Shown here piece by piece: positions 52,681 to 61,516 of a stretch of DNA of 64,000 nt. Every line of letters begins with the position of its first letter. The first letter of the stretch is position 1. Where the stretch lies: assembly GCF_029338255.1 (NCBI RefSeq), contig NZ_CP119787.1:248001-312000 (forward strand). Reading direction: 5' to 3'. A program made the translations under genes and the position numbers. Under the pieces are notes generated by a model. That model was not told where the DNA came from. It searched no databases and saw only the letters and a list, made by a program, of their open reading frames with translations. This DNA is from Haloarcula halobia (GTDB lineage Archaea > Halobacteriota > Halobacteria > Halobacteriales > Haloarculaceae).

Positions 52681-53730
52681 CTACTCGGCCAGGGTCACGC
52701 CGGTGACGACGAACATCGCGCCGCCGTCCGGTGCCGCCGACGCCTCGACGGCCCACCCGTGTGCGTCGGCGATGCGCTCGACGATGGGCAGGCCGAGGCC
52801 GGTGCCGCCGTCGTCCCTGTTGGTCGAGTAGCCCGGTTCGAAAACCTGCTCGAGCTTCTCCTCGGGGATGCCCTGCCCGTCGTCTGCGACCACGAACCCG
52901 TCCTCGAGCGGTTCGACGGTCACCGTCAGGTCGCCGTCGCCCACCGCGCCGTGTTCGACGGCGTTGCGAAAGAGGTTCTCGAACAGCTGGGCCAGGAGGC
53001 TGGCGTCCGCCCGGACTGGGGCGGTGCCGGCCACCGAGAGCGACGCGCCGGCGGTCGAGACCTGGTCCCAGGCGTCCCGGGCGGTCGATGCGAGGTCCAC
53101 CTCGTCGACGTCCGTGACCTCCGTGCCCCGCGCGAGCAAGAGCGCGTCGTCGATGATGGCGTTCATCCGCTGGAGGGACTCGAGAATCTGGGTGTCGTGG
53201 TCCTCCTCGGGGGCCTCGCCGTCCACGACCATCTCGGCGTGGGCCAGCGCCACCGACAGCGGGTTCCGGAGGTCGTGACTGAGAATCCCGGCGACCTGTT
53301 CCAGCTGGTCGTTTCGCTCGCTGACGCTCTGTTCGGCCAGGTGGCGCTCGGTGACGTCTGTGTGGACGACGAGGACCAGCGACTCGCCGGCCAGTTCGAA
53401 CGGGGTCACGCGCACGGTGAACCAGCGTTGTGCCTCTGACGTGTGACACGGGTACTCCAGAGAGAACTCGTCGGTCTCACCGGCGATGACCGACTCGATA
53501 CCGTCGGCGATCGTCTGCGACCGATCGCCCAGCGAGTCGTGACAGACCGTCAGGTAGTTCTGCCCGACCATGTCGACGTCGCCCTCGATGCCGTTCTCGA
53601 AGCCGAAGGAGTCCCACGTGTGATTCGTCAGGCGGATGACCCCGTCGGTATCGAGGACGGCGACCTGGTCGGGGAGTTCGTCGAACGCCGCCTCGGCGAG
53701 GCGAATCCTGTCGGTCGGTCGGTCGCTCAC
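52681..53730 (-). CDS. PAS-domain sensor histidine kinase
   Basis: 349-residue soluble histidine kinase starting with GTG. PAS domain at about 15-125 (LPDQVAVLDTDGVIRLTN HTWDSFGF split by no helices), DHp with H-box ILSHDLRNPLSVALAHAEM, and a catalytic ATPase domain with N-box ENLFRNAVEHGA, G1 VADDGQGIPEE and G2 GTGLGLPIVERI. No membrane segment, so it senses an intracellular cue such as redox or a ligand. No receiver gene is adjacent; the receiver-HalOD1 gene at 55818 is the nearest candidate partner. Confidence 0.9.
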   Translation of the reverse strand: MSDRPTDRIRLAEAAFDELPDQVAVLDTDGVIRLTNHTWDSFGFENGIEGDVDMVGQNYLTVCHDSLGDRSQTIADGIESVIAGETDEFSLEYPCHTSEAQRWFTVRVTPFELAGESLVLVVHTDVTERHLAEQSVSERNDQLEQVAGILSHDLRNPLSVALAHAEMVVDGEAPEEDHDTQILESLQRMNAIIDDALLLARGTEVTDVDEVDLASTARDAWDQVSTAGASLSVAGTAPVRADASLLAQLFENLFRNAVEHGAVGDGDLTVTVEPLEDGFVVADDGQGIPEEKLEQVFEPGYSTNRDDGGTGLGLPIVERIADAHGWAVEASAAPDGGAMFVVTGVTLAE

Positions 53731-53783
53731 TTGGACACCGTTAGGAGTCAGAGACCAAAAGTGACCCGTGTCGGTGAGGGGGC

Positions 53784-54830
53784 CTACTCGTCCATCAGGC
53801 CGCCTTCCTCGACGCGCATGACGGCCTCGCCGTCGGGGAGGTTGGGCGCGTCGACGAGCTTGACGATGCGCTTGTTGCCCTTGGACTTGCGGAGGTACAT
53901 CCGGAACGTGGAGGTGTGACCCAGGATGTTGCCGCCGATGGGCTGGGTCGGGTCCCCGAAGAACGAGTCGGGGTTCGAGGCGACCTGGTTCGTGACGACG
54001 ACGGCGGTGTTGTTCAGGTCGCCCACGCGCATCAGGTCGTGGAGGTGCTTGTTGAGCTTTTGCTGGCGGTCGGCCAGTTCGCCCCGGCCGACATACTCGG
54101 CGCGGAAGTGGGCGGTCAGCGAGTCCACCGCGAGCAGGCGCACCGGGAACTCGTCGTCCTGGGTCCCGCTGGCGATCTCCTGGGACTTCTCGGCAAGCAG
54201 TATCTGGTGGTTGGAGTTGAACGCCTTCGCGACGTGGATCTTGTCGAGCATCGACTGGACGAGGTCGTCGAAGAGTCCGTCGTCGGTGGCGTCGGCCTCG
54301 CCGTCCTCGGCGACGCCGTGGAGGACCATCGTGTCCTCCATGACCTCGTCGTCGAGGCCGCGGACCATCTGCTCGATGCGTTCGGGGCGGAACGTGTCCT
54401 CGGAGTCGATGAAGATGGCGCTGCCCTCGAGGCCGCCGTGTTCGGCCGGAATCTGGACGTTGACCGCGAGCTGGTGGGTCACCTGGGACTTGCCGGCCCC
54501 GAACTCGCCGTACACCTCGGTGATAGACTGGGTCTCGACGCCGCCGCCGAGCAGGTCGTCCACCTCGTCGATGCCCCAGGAGAGCTTGCCGATCTGTTCG
54601 CGGCGCTCGAGCACGGTCGACCCCGTCTCGAAGCCGCCGATGTCGGCTGCCTCGCGGGCGGCGTTGATGATGTCGGCGGCCGACGACTCGCCGATGTCGG
54701 CCGTGTTCGACAGCTCGCCGGGCGAGGCGACTGCGATCCCCTGGTAGGAGTCGAACCCGTTTTCTTTGAGCTTCTCTGCTGTCGCCGGACCGACGCCCGG
54801 CAGGTCTTCGAGGTCCTCGCTTGCGGACAT
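53784..54830 (-). CDS. radA: DNA repair and recombination protein RadA
   Basis: Archaeal RecA/Rad51 recombinase, 348 residues. N-terminal helix-hairpin-helix domain ([20 protein letters not shown]), polymerisation motif region near residue 70, Walker [14 protein letters not shown], Walker [16 protein letters not shown]1/L2 loops and [15 protein letters not shown]. Forms filaments on single-stranded DNA. A TATA box TTTATCAC (54853-54860) lies 23-30 bases before the ATG, indicating a leaderless mRNA. Confidence 0.97.
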   Translation of the reverse strand: MSASEDLEDLPGVGPATAEKLKENGFDSYQGIAVASPGELSNTADIGESSAADIINAAREAADIGGFETGSTVLERREQIGKLSWGIDEVDDLLGGGVETQSITEVYGEFGAGKSQVTHQLAVNVQIPAEHGGLEGSAIFIDSEDTFRPERIEQMVRGLDDEVMEDTMVLHGVAEDGEADATDDGLFDDLVQSMLDKIHVAKAFNSNHQILLAEKSQEIASGTQDDEFPVRLLAVDSLTAHFRAEYVGRGELADRQQKLNKHLHDLMRVGDLNNTAVVVTNQVASNPDSFFGDPTQPIGGNILGHTSTFRMYLRKSKGNKRIVKLVDAPNLPDGEAVMRVEEGGLMDE

Positions 54831-55001
54831 GGACGTGGCTTGTGCGTCCGGGGTGATAAAGGCTCGTTAACAGGAAGGTGAAAGTGAAAGTGCCCGAGTG
54901 CGGACTGACCGGGCCGACGTGGACCACGGCATTGAAAGGCGATGGGCGCGCCGGGACGCGAGACCGACACGCTTTCGACGCGTCCGGCCCGACGGTGGCG
55001 C

Positions 55002-55739
55002 ATGTTCCCCGAGTTCGAGGTGGTCCCCGCCGTCGACATGCAGGACGGGCAGGTCGTCCAGCTGGTCGGTGGCGAGCGTGGCACCGGGAAGACGTACGGC
55101 GACCCCGTCGAGGCGGCGCGCCGGTGGGTCCAGGCGGGCGCGCGGACGCTGCACCTGGTGGACCTCGACGGCGCGTTCGCGGGCGAGCGACGGAACGCCG
55201 CGGCGATAGACGCCGTCATCGACGCCGTCGGGGCCGACGTCGACGTGCAACTGGGCGGCGGCATCCGCACCGTCGCGGACGCCGTCTCGCTGCTGGACCG
55301 CGGCGTCGACCGGGTCATCCTCGGGACGGCGGCCGTCGAGAACCCCGACATCGTCGCCGACATCAGCGCCGACCACCCCGGGAGCGTCCTGGTGAGTCTC
55401 GACGCGAAAGCCGGCGAAGTCGTCGTCTCGGGGTGGACGGAGGGGACCGGCCTGGACCCCGCCGAGGCCGCCGCGCGGTACGCTGACCTCGGCGCCGGCG
55501 GCATCCTCTTTACCGACGTCGACGTGGAGGGCCAGCTCGAGGGGGTCCGGACCGACCCGGTCAGGCGGGTCGTCGAGGCAGTCGAGGTCCCGGTGATCGC
55601 CAGCGGGGGCGTGGCCACCGTCGACGACGTCCTGGCGCTCGCGGACACCGGGGCCGCCGCAGTGGTCGTCGGCAGCGCGCTCTACGAGGGGGCGTTCACG
55701 CTCGAGGCCGCGAACGAAGCTGTCGAAAGCGCGCGATAG
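55002..55739 (+). CDS. hisA: ProFAR isomerase (histidine biosynthesis)
   Basis: TIM-barrel isomerase, 245 residues, catalysing the fourth step of histidine synthesis. Catalytic Asp in VVPAVDMQDGQVVQLVGG and in FTDVDVEGQLEG; phosphate-binding QLGGGIRT and IASGGVATVDD, VVGSALYEG. Haloarchaeal his genes are scattered; hisB lies 4 kb away at 59696. The start follows the family N-terminus. Confidence 0.95.
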   Translation: MFPEFEVVPAVDMQDGQVVQLVGGERGTGKTYGDPVEAARRWVQAGARTLHLVDLDGAFAGERRNAAAIDAVIDAVGADVDVQLGGGIRTVADAVSLLDRGVDRVILGTAAVENPDIVADISADHPGSVLVSLDAKAGEVVVSGWTEGTGLDPAEAAARYADLGAGGILFTDVDVEGQLEGVRTDPVRRVVEAVEVPVIASGGVATVDDVLALADTGAAAVVVGSALYEGAFTLEAANEAVESAR

Positions 55740-55817
55740 CGGCCCCTAGAGCGGCCAATATGACGGGGTTCGTGAAGTAATACATAGAGTTATCCCGCCG
55801 ACTATCGAACCGCCCGT

Positions 55818-56501
55818 ATGCAACAGGGAGGGCCAACGACGGTGCTGTTCGTCGACGACGAACCACTGGAGCTGGAGCTGTACACCGATTTCTTCGAGAC
55901 CGAAGCCGGCATCACACCGGTCGCGGCCGGGTCCGCGGAGGAGGGCCTCGCGGCGCTGGCGTCGACGTCCGTCGACTGTCTCGTCAGCGACGGCCTCCTG
56001 ACCGAGGACGGCAGCTCGTTCGTGACGGTCGCCACGGAGACCTATCCAGACCTGCGGACCATCCTCTACTCGGGGAGCAAGCGCGAGGCGCTCCCGGTCG
56101 AGCGCGTCGCGCGGTACCTCCGGAAGGGGACCTCAGAGGCCGGCCCGGCCCTCGAGACCCTCGCGGCCACGATTCGCGAGGTGACGACATCGAGCGACGC
56201 AGTCGCGGCCGACGGCGCGGGCGAGGAGTGGCGCGTGCTGGGGACCTACTCCTGGACACCCGAGATGGACGTCGGGAGTGTGGTCGTCCGGGCACTTGCC
56301 GAGCAGGCGGACCGTGAGGTGCGCGAGTTCCCGCCGCTGTACGACGCCGTCGACTCGGACGCCCTCTCACGGCTCGTCACCGGGACGTTCGACAGGGACG
56401 CCGACGAGGCGGTCCAGGTCCAGTTCTCGTACGACGACTACCACCTCCGGATCACCTCCGACGGCGTCGTGGCCTGCCGGTCGGCGCCGGCGGGACGATA
56501 A
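55818..56501 (+). CDS. Response regulator: receiver domain plus HalOD1
   Basis: 227 residues. The receiver domain (about 7-125) has acidic VLFVDDEP, phospho-acceptor Asp58 in CLVSDGLL, Ser/Thr in ILYSGS and Lys in RYLRKGT. The C-terminal HalOD1 domain (about 145-227) contains VVVRALAEQADREVREFPPL, YDAVDSDALSRLV and VQFSYDDYHLRITSDG. Output unknown. TATA-like GTTATCCC (55789-55796) is 22-29 bases before the ATG. A lone HalOD1 protein is encoded at 23177. Confidence 0.9.
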   Translation: MQQGGPTTVLFVDDEPLELELYTDFFETEAGITPVAAGSAEEGLAALASTSVDCLVSDGLLTEDGSSFVTVATETYPDLRTILYSGSKREALPVERVARYLRKGTSEAGPALETLAATIREVTTSSDAVAADGAGEEWRVLGTYSWTPEMDVGSVVVRALAEQADREVREFPPLYDAVDSDALSRLVTGTFDRDADEAVQVQFSYDDYHLRITSDGVVACRSAPAGR

Positions 56502-56563
56502 ATTCTCACGCGCTGCGAATTGTAGCCGTCTTTTTTTGCAGTCGGAGCAGATACGCTGGTGGA

Positions 56564-56824
56564 ATGTTAGAACTGTACCAGTCAGAGGGCTGTCCGCACT
56601 GTGGGAAAGTTCGTCAAACGCTCTCCGAGCTCGGCGTTTCGTACGTCGTCCACAATCCCCGCCTTCCCGGTGACGAAGGCGGCAACGTGACCAACGAGGT
56701 CACGTACGGCGAACTGGAAGCCGGCGGCGCCGACCAGATTCCCTACCTAGTCGATACCGATCGCGGCGTGACCATGTACGAGAGCGACGACATCGTCGAG
56801 TACCTCGAGTCGCACTACGGGTGA
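56564..56824 (+). CDS. Glutaredoxin-like protein (GST N-terminal type)
   Basis: 86-residue thioredoxin-fold protein: MLELYQSEGCPHCGKVRQ with redox CPHC at residues 10-13, cis-proline in QIPYLVD, and ESDDIVEYLESHYG at the C-terminus. It resembles the N-terminal domain of glutathione S-transferases; haloarchaea use gamma-glutamylcysteine instead of glutathione, so the partner thiol would differ (inference). A T7 run (56530-56537) just upstream serves as terminator of the response-regulator gene or promoter element. Confidence 0.88.
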   Translation: MLELYQSEGCPHCGKVRQTLSELGVSYVVHNPRLPGDEGGNVTNEVTYGELEAGGADQIPYLVDTDRGVTMYESDDIVEYLESHYG

Positions 56825-56937
56825 CCTCCGCCACGGTCTCGTACGTTTACCGACCGGTTCAGTCAGATTGATATCCGTACAGCCAGCGGCGGTTTTTTGT
56901 CGGTCACAGCGAGATTCGACAGCGCCGAGGAAAGCGA

Positions 56938-58002
56938 CTACGCCCCGTCGTACAGCGTCACCGACTCGGCGGCGTAGCCCTCGTAGAACGGCACGATACC
57001 CCCGTCGCCGCTGCCGGCCGCGAGCCGGCCGTCGGGCGTCGCGAAGGTCATCCCGTTCTCGATGGGGAAGTCGTTGGTCGCCTCGCCGACGAGGTTCTGG
57101 CTGACGCCGACGACCGGGACGCGCTCGTACGTGGTCTCCGCGCCGGTGTCGACGTCACGGAGGGTGACGTCGGCCAGCAGGTCCCGCCCCGCGGCCCGGT
57201 GGAGCGCCGCGTTGGTCACGGCGGTCCGGAAGTGGTCGTACGACGCCGGCAGCGGGTCGGGGTCGGCGACGTACCGCGTGGTCGCCATCGGCCAGAAGTT
57301 GCTCACCGCGTTGCCGTAGAACGCCTCGCCGATGTCGGGCTGGGCGAACCCGAGCGCGTACTCGGCGCCGTGCCGGCCCGAGAGGACGCTGTGTGCCCCC
57401 ATCAGCCCCCGGGTCCCGTCGGTGATGACGTGGACCGGCCCGGGCATGTCCCACGTCCGGACCACGTCGGCGTACCGGCCCCAGTCGACGGCGACGTCGT
57501 CCAGCGGCGAGACGGCGAGCAGGTAGACGAAGACGCCGCGTTCGCGGGCGGCCGACAGCGCGTCGGACAGCTGCTCGAACTCCGGGAACGGAAGGATGAG
57601 GAACGCCTCGTCGGTGGCGTCGGCGAGCGCGCTCCGGGCACGCTTGCGGACCGTCGCGCGCGAGTGGAGCACCTCCACGGCCGTCTCCGGGTCGGGCGTC
57701 TCGTCGTACAGCGTCTCGATGCGGTCGCCAAGCTCCTCGAGGCGGGCCGACAGCGACCCGACGGCCTCCTCGGGTGGACGAGCACGCAGGACGGTCGGAC
57801 TCGCCGTCTCGTCGATGGTCACGAGGCCACGCTCGGACAGCGACCCGGCGATCTCGTAGACGTAGCCCTGCGAGACGTCCGCGGCCCGCGAGACGTCCTT
57901 CGTCGTCGCCGCACCCGCCCGCAACACGGCGAGGTAGGCGGCGACCTCCTTCTCGGAGAGGCCGAACGTCGTCAGGTGGTCCCGGAGCGCCTGGGCAGTC
58001 AT
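56938..58002 (-). CDS. TrmB-family transcriptional regulator
   Basis: 354 residues. N-terminal winged HTH (about 5-75): HLTTFGLSEKEVAAYLAVLR, ATTKDVSRAADVSQGYVYEI and LSERGLVTIDE. A coiled helix (85-115) and a C-terminal sugar/effector-binding-like domain follow (FLILPFPEFEQLSDALS ... VSQNLVGEATNDFPIENG). TrmB proteins repress or activate sugar transport and metabolism. Divergent from the MFS gene at 58063, which is probably its target. The intervening 60 bases hold a palindrome and both TATA boxes. Confidence 0.9.
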   Translation of the reverse strand: MTAQALRDHLTTFGLSEKEVAAYLAVLRAGAATTKDVSRAADVSQGYVYEIAGSLSERGLVTIDETASPTVLRARPPEEAVGSLSARLEELGDRIETLYDETPDPETAVEVLHSRATVRKRARSALADATDEAFLILPFPEFEQLSDALSAARERGVFVYLLAVSPLDDVAVDWGRYADVVRTWDMPGPVHVITDGTRGLMGAHSVLSGRHGAEYALGFAQPDIGEAFYGNAVSNFWPMATTRYVADPDPLPASYDHFRTAVTNAALHRAAGRDLLADVTLRDVDTGAETTYERVPVVGVSQNLVGEATNDFPIENGMTFATPDGRLAAGSGDGGIVPFYEGYAAESVTLYDGA

Positions 58003-58010
58003 GGAAGACG

Positions 58011-58037
58011 GTTGTACAACTATATACAAAATATTTT
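58011..58037. promoter_or_regulatory. Divergent promoters with palindrome between TrmB and MFS genes
   Basis: Perfect palindrome GTTGTACAAC (58011-58020) adjoins CTATATACAA (58020-58029), which read on the minus strand is TTGTATATAG, the TATA box of the TrmB gene; AAATATTTT (58029-58037) is the TATA box of the MFS gene, 26-34 bases before its ATG. The palindrome lies between the TrmB TATA box and its start, suiting autorepression. Confidence 0.55.
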
Positions 58038-58062
58038 TCCACCAGTACCTGCAGGCTCGTGT

Positions 58063-59274
58063 ATGGCCGAGACGACCACCGACAGCGAGCCCGCTCGGAC
58101 GGAGACAGGCGCCGGGCGGGGCAACCGCCGCTGGTGGACCGCGGCCGTCTTCGCGTACATCGTCCTCGAGGGCGCTGGCCTCCAGATGCGCGGGGCCGTG
58201 GTCCCGGAACTGCGCCGGACCTTCCCCGTGACGGACTGGCAACTCGGACTGGTCGCGCCGGCGGGCACCCTCGGCTTCCTGGTCGTGGTGGTGCTCGTCG
58301 GCGCCGTCGCCGGCCGGTTCCGGACCCGGAGACTGCTCTTCCTGGGCGTGGTCGGTACCGGCGTCGGCGTCTTCCTGATGGGACTGGCCCCGTCGTTCGG
58401 CCTCTTCCTGGCAGCGCTCCTGGGTCGGGGGATGCTGACCGGCGTCGCGCGCGGCACCGACCGGCCGCTGTTGAGCCACCTCTACCCCGAGGCCCGCGGG
58501 CGGATCTTCGGCTACTACGACATGATGTGGGCCGTCGGCGCGACGGCGGGGCCGGTGCTCGTCGCCGTGGCCGTCTCGCTGGGGAACTGGCGCCTGGCGT
58601 ACTTCGCGCTGGCGGTGGCCTTCGTCCCCGTCGCGGCGCTCGTCTGGTGGCTCCCGGCACCCGAGGAGAACGGCGGGGACGCCCCGCTCGACGTTGCGGA
58701 GCTGCGCCGCATCGGCCGCCGCCCGGAGGTGGTGGCGATGGCGCTGGCCGTCTTCCTCTCGACGGCCGTCGAGGGTGGCCTGTTCACCTGGCTGACGACC
58801 TTCGCCGAGGGGCGGCTCGCCGGCCCGCTCTCGACGGCGTCGCTGAGCGTCATGCTCGCCGCGTACGTCCCCGGCCGCCTCGTCTCGGGCCAGCTCTCCG
58901 AACGCTTCGGGTACGTCCGTCTGAGCGTCGGGCTCGCCGCCGTCCTGATTCCGGCGCTCGCGTACACCTTCTTCCTCGCCGAGGGGCTGTGGCTCCTGGT
59001 CGGCTTCTTCGCGGTGGGGCTGACGGTGTCGGGGCTCTACCCGACGCTGCTGGCCTACGGGACCGAGGCGGTCCCCGAGCACAGCGCCCCGGTCAACGCG
59101 ATGGCGGCCGTCACCTCCGCGATGGGTATCGCCGTCGCCCCGGCGGTGATGGGCTTCGTCATCGGCGACGCGGGCGTCGCCTTCGCCATGCAGCTGCTCG
59201 TCGTCCCGGCCGGGCTGTTGCTCGGCCTCGTCGTCGCCACCGACCTGCTCGCCGGTCGGGCGAGCGAGACGTGA
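58063..59274 (+). CDS. Major facilitator superfamily transporter
   Basis: 403-residue protein with about 12 transmembrane helices. MFS loop motif between helices 2 and 3 is GAVAGRFRTRRLLFLG, and GRGMLTGVARGTDRPLLSHL precedes helix 5. The N-terminus (1-22) is charged and cytoplasmic. The substrate is unknown; the divergent TrmB-family regulator suggests a sugar or related carbon source, a typical haloarchaeal arrangement. Confidence 0.9.
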   Translation: MAETTTDSEPARTETGAGRGNRRWWTAAVFAYIVLEGAGLQMRGAVVPELRRTFPVTDWQLGLVAPAGTLGFLVVVVLVGAVAGRFRTRRLLFLGVVGTGVGVFLMGLAPSFGLFLAALLGRGMLTGVARGTDRPLLSHLYPEARGRIFGYYDMMWAVGATAGPVLVAVAVSLGNWRLAYFALAVAFVPVAALVWWLPAPEENGGDAPLDVAELRRIGRRPEVVAMALAVFLSTAVEGGLFTWLTTFAEGRLAGPLSTASLSVMLAAYVPGRLVSGQLSERFGYVRLSVGLAAVLIPALAYTFFLAEGLWLLVGFFAVGLTVSGLYPTLLAYGTEAVPEHSAPVNAMAAVTSAMGIAVAPAVMGFVIGDAGVAFAMQLLVVPAGLLLGLVVATDLLAGRASET

Positions 59275-59283
59275 GGCCGCCGA

Positions 59284-59466
59284 CTACCTGCCCGACGACC
59301 GCCCGGACGAGCGCACGAGGCGCGGCAGTAACAGGGTGTAGGTGCCACCGCCGACCAGAAGCGCGCCCAGGAAGCCCGTCTCCGTGTCCGTGGCGAAGAG
59401 AAAGCCCGCAAGCAACAACGAGCCGCCGACGGCTTCGGCCCGGGACGTCACGTGAGAGACTACCAC
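59284..59466 (-). CDS. Small two-helix membrane protein (about 60 aa), unknown
   Basis: GTG-started frame with helices at about residues 13-27 and 31-50 and an Arg/Ser tail (RSSGRSSGR). Composition suits a real haloarchaeal membrane micro-protein and it ends ten bases from the end of the convergent MFS gene. A second GTG at 59451 would shorten it by five residues. No family or promoter recognised; a chance frame cannot be excluded. Confidence 0.45.
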   Translation of the reverse strand: MVVSHVTSRAEAVGGSLLLAGFLFATDTETGFLGALLVGGGTYTLLLPRLVRSSGRSSGR

Positions 59467-59695
59467 GAACGCGGTGAAGAACCCCGGGCAGACGGTCGGC
59501 TGACGGCCGGCAGACGCCGCAGGCCGGTTCGGGTGCGGGGCGTGAACAGTCAGGACGGAACCTCCCCTGGCGTGTCGCCCGGTGACCGACCACCGCGACC
59601 GGGGGCTTTCGGAAGCTCTACCGGCGTCGGGATACCGACCAACTCATCCGCTAGCGGGCGCAATCCCCAAATACGCGGGCCGTGACGTGTCGGGT

Positions 59696-60283
59696 ATGAC
59701 CGACCGCACGGCGGCCGTGACGCGCGAGACGGCCGAGACGGACATCGACGTGACGCTCGACGTCGACGGTGACGGCGACAGCACCGTCGACACCGGCGTG
59801 GGCTTCTTCGATCACATGCTGACGTCGTTTGCGACACACGGCCTGTTCGACCTCACCGTCGACTGCGACGGCGACCTGGAGATAGACGCCCACCACACCG
59901 TCGAGGACGTGGCCATCACCGTCGGCCAGGCCTTCGACGAGGCGCTGGGCGAGAAGCGCGGTATCCAGCGCTTCGCCGACCGCAAGGTCCCGCTGGACGA
60001 GGCCGTCGCCAGCGTCGTCGTCGACGTCTCGGGCCGGCCGTACTTCTCGTTCGACGGGGAGTTCTCCCAGGCCGAGGTCGGCGGGATGACCAGCCACATG
60101 GCAAAGCACTTCTGTCGCTCGCTTTCGACGAACGCCGGCCTCACCCTGCACTGTGGCGTCGAGGGCGAGAACGCCCACCACGAGGTCGAGGCGCTGTTCA
60201 AGAGCCTGGCACGGGCGTTAGACGACGCTACGCGCATCGACGAGCGCCGGTCGGACGTCGCGAGCACGAAAGGCGAGCTGTAG
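59696..60283 (+). CDS. hisB: Imidazoleglycerol-phosphate dehydratase
   Basis: Sixth step of histidine biosynthesis, 195 residues, the monofunctional form. The two Mn-binding repeats show as [40 protein letters not shown] and [20 protein letters not shown] at 59696 is preceded by a TATA-like CAAATACG about 27 bases upstream. The TAG stop directly abuts the stop of the convergent frameshifted gene. Confidence 0.95.
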   Translation: MTDRTAAVTRETAETDIDVTLDVDGDGDSTVDTGVGFFDHMLTSFATHGLFDLTVDCDGDLEIDAHHTVEDVAITVGQAFDEALGEKRGIQRFADRKVPLDEAVASVVVDVSGRPYFSFDGEFSQAEVGGMTSHMAKHFCRSLSTNAGLTLHCGVEGENAHHEVEALFKSLARALDDATRIDERRSDVASTKGEL

Positions 60284-60498
60284 TCAGTCGGGGCTCTCGT
60301 CGCGCTCCCAGAAGCGGTCGACGAGGCCGACGCCGACGGCCAGCAGGAGGACACTCGCGGCGACCGCGACGGTCCCGTCGCCGAGGCCCAGAAGTGCCGC
60401 CACCGGGGAGTCCCGGCCGTGGCGGGAACCGAACACGAGGATGCCGGCGAGCCCGACGTCCCGACCATGCCGCCGACGTTCACCAGGGGGTGGGCCAT
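60284..60498 (-). pseudogene. Small membrane-protein gene with apparent frameshift
   Basis: From the ATG at 60498 one frame reads MAHPLVNVGGMVGTSG and then turns into a Ser/Arg-rich sequence; in the next frame, starting near the same point, the sequence reads GLAGILVFGSRHG ... GTVAVAASVLLLAVGVGLVDRFWERDESPD. Joined, they give a plausible 70-residue protein with two hydrophobic helices. The total length (215 bases) is not a multiple of three. This is either a real frameshift or a sequence error; alternatively only the second frame (from 60526) is used. Confidence 0.4.
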
Positions 60499-60634
60499 AG
60501 CGGTGACTTGCTCCAGGGGCAGGCAAACAGGTAGGGCCGTGGCTCGCGGACTGCTGGCGTGCTCGGTCGGTTGACCGCCTCCGGGACCCGCCACGAGCGG
60601 TGCAATATTACCCCCGGGCCCCGTGGCTCCGGGC

Positions 60635-61138
60635 ATGTTCGACGAGATCATGCAGAAGTTCGAGGACTCGCCGGGCCAGCAGGACGTCATCCGTCTCCTG
60701 CTGGAGCGGGGGTTCTCGGTCAACGACGAGGGGCGGGTGGTCTCTGGGGGCATCGAGATCCCAAACACCGGCATCGCCCGCGAGGCCGGCGTCGACCGGC
60801 GCGTCGTCAACGCCACGACAGACGCCATCCTCGAGGACGACGAACTGCGGCGCATCTTCCGGAACATCTCCGCCGTGCCGAGTCTGCTGGACCTCGCCCC
60901 CGTCCTCGATTTGACCGCCATCACCGTCCACGTCCGGGAAGCCGAGGAGGCGGGCATCGTCGCCACCGTCACCAGCGCAATCGCCGACCACGGGATCAGT
61001 ATCCGGCAGGTCCTCACCGAGGACCCGGAGTTCACCGACGAGGCGGTGCTGTACGTCATCACAGACGAGGAGCTGCCCGGCGACCTCATCAACGAGATCC
61101 GCGCGCTGTCGTTCGTGCGGACCATCGAACTGGCCTGA
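60635..61138 (+). CDS. ACT-domain transcriptional regulator
   Basis: 167 residues. An N-terminal HTH region (VIRLLLERGFSVNDEGRVVS, IEIPNTGIAREAGVDRRVVN) is followed by an ACT domain (about 90-165: LTAITVHVREAEEAGIVATV ... ADHGISIRQVLTE). ACT domains bind amino acids, so it probably senses one. TATA-like GCAATATTA (60602-60610) is 25-33 bases upstream, supporting the ATG at 60635. The 2Fe-2S ferredoxin gene follows after four bases. Confidence 0.88.
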   Translation: MFDEIMQKFEDSPGQQDVIRLLLERGFSVNDEGRVVSGGIEIPNTGIAREAGVDRRVVNATTDAILEDDELRRIFRNISAVPSLLDLAPVLDLTAITVHVREAEEAGIVATVTSAIADHGISIRQVLTEDPEFTDEAVLYVITDEELPGDLINEIRALSFVRTIELA

Positions 61139-61142
61139 CCCA

Positions 61143-61457
61143 ATGGCCGCTCTCACCGTCCACACGCCCGACGGCGAGACCCACGAACTGACCGCCGAGG
61201 CGGGCGCGGTCCTGCGTGACGTGCTCCTGGAGGCGGATCTGTCGCCACACGGCCGCTACGCCCGCCGGGTGAACTGCGGCGGCCGTGGTCTCTGTGCGAC
61301 CTGTGGCGTGCGACTGGGCGACGCCCCCGCACCCGACCACTGGCACGACGACCTGGCGGATCGCTTTGGCTACCCACGTCTCTCCTGTCAGCTCCGGGTC
61401 CGTGACGGGATGACCGTTCGACTGCTGGACAAGCGTGCGTGGGGCGGGCGGAAGTAG
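61143..61457 (+). CDS. 2Fe-2S ferredoxin
   Basis: 104-residue plant-type ferredoxin. Cluster ligands Cys45, Cys51, Cys54 and Cys82 in the pattern C-x5-C-x2-C-x27-C (NCGGRGLCATC and LSCQL). It lacks the N-terminal acidic insertion of the main haloarchaeal ferredoxin, so it is a specialised electron carrier. Four bases after the ACT-regulator gene, so co-transcribed with it. Confidence 0.92.
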   Translation: MAALTVHTPDGETHELTAEAGAVLRDVLLEADLSPHGRYARRVNCGGRGLCATCGVRLGDAPAPDHWHDDLADRFGYPRLSCQLRVRDGMTVRLLDKRAWGGRK

Positions 61458-61516
61458 GACTGTCGTCGCTCGAAGGAGGTCGGGGATTTTTAGCGAGTCG
61501 GCGGATACGTCCTCCA

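Noticed and set aside
52259-52831. Open frames on both strands crossing the gap at 52370-52680
   Set aside because: They run into the aldo/keto reductase or histidine kinase genes out of frame, are Arg/Pro/His-rich and have no promoter.
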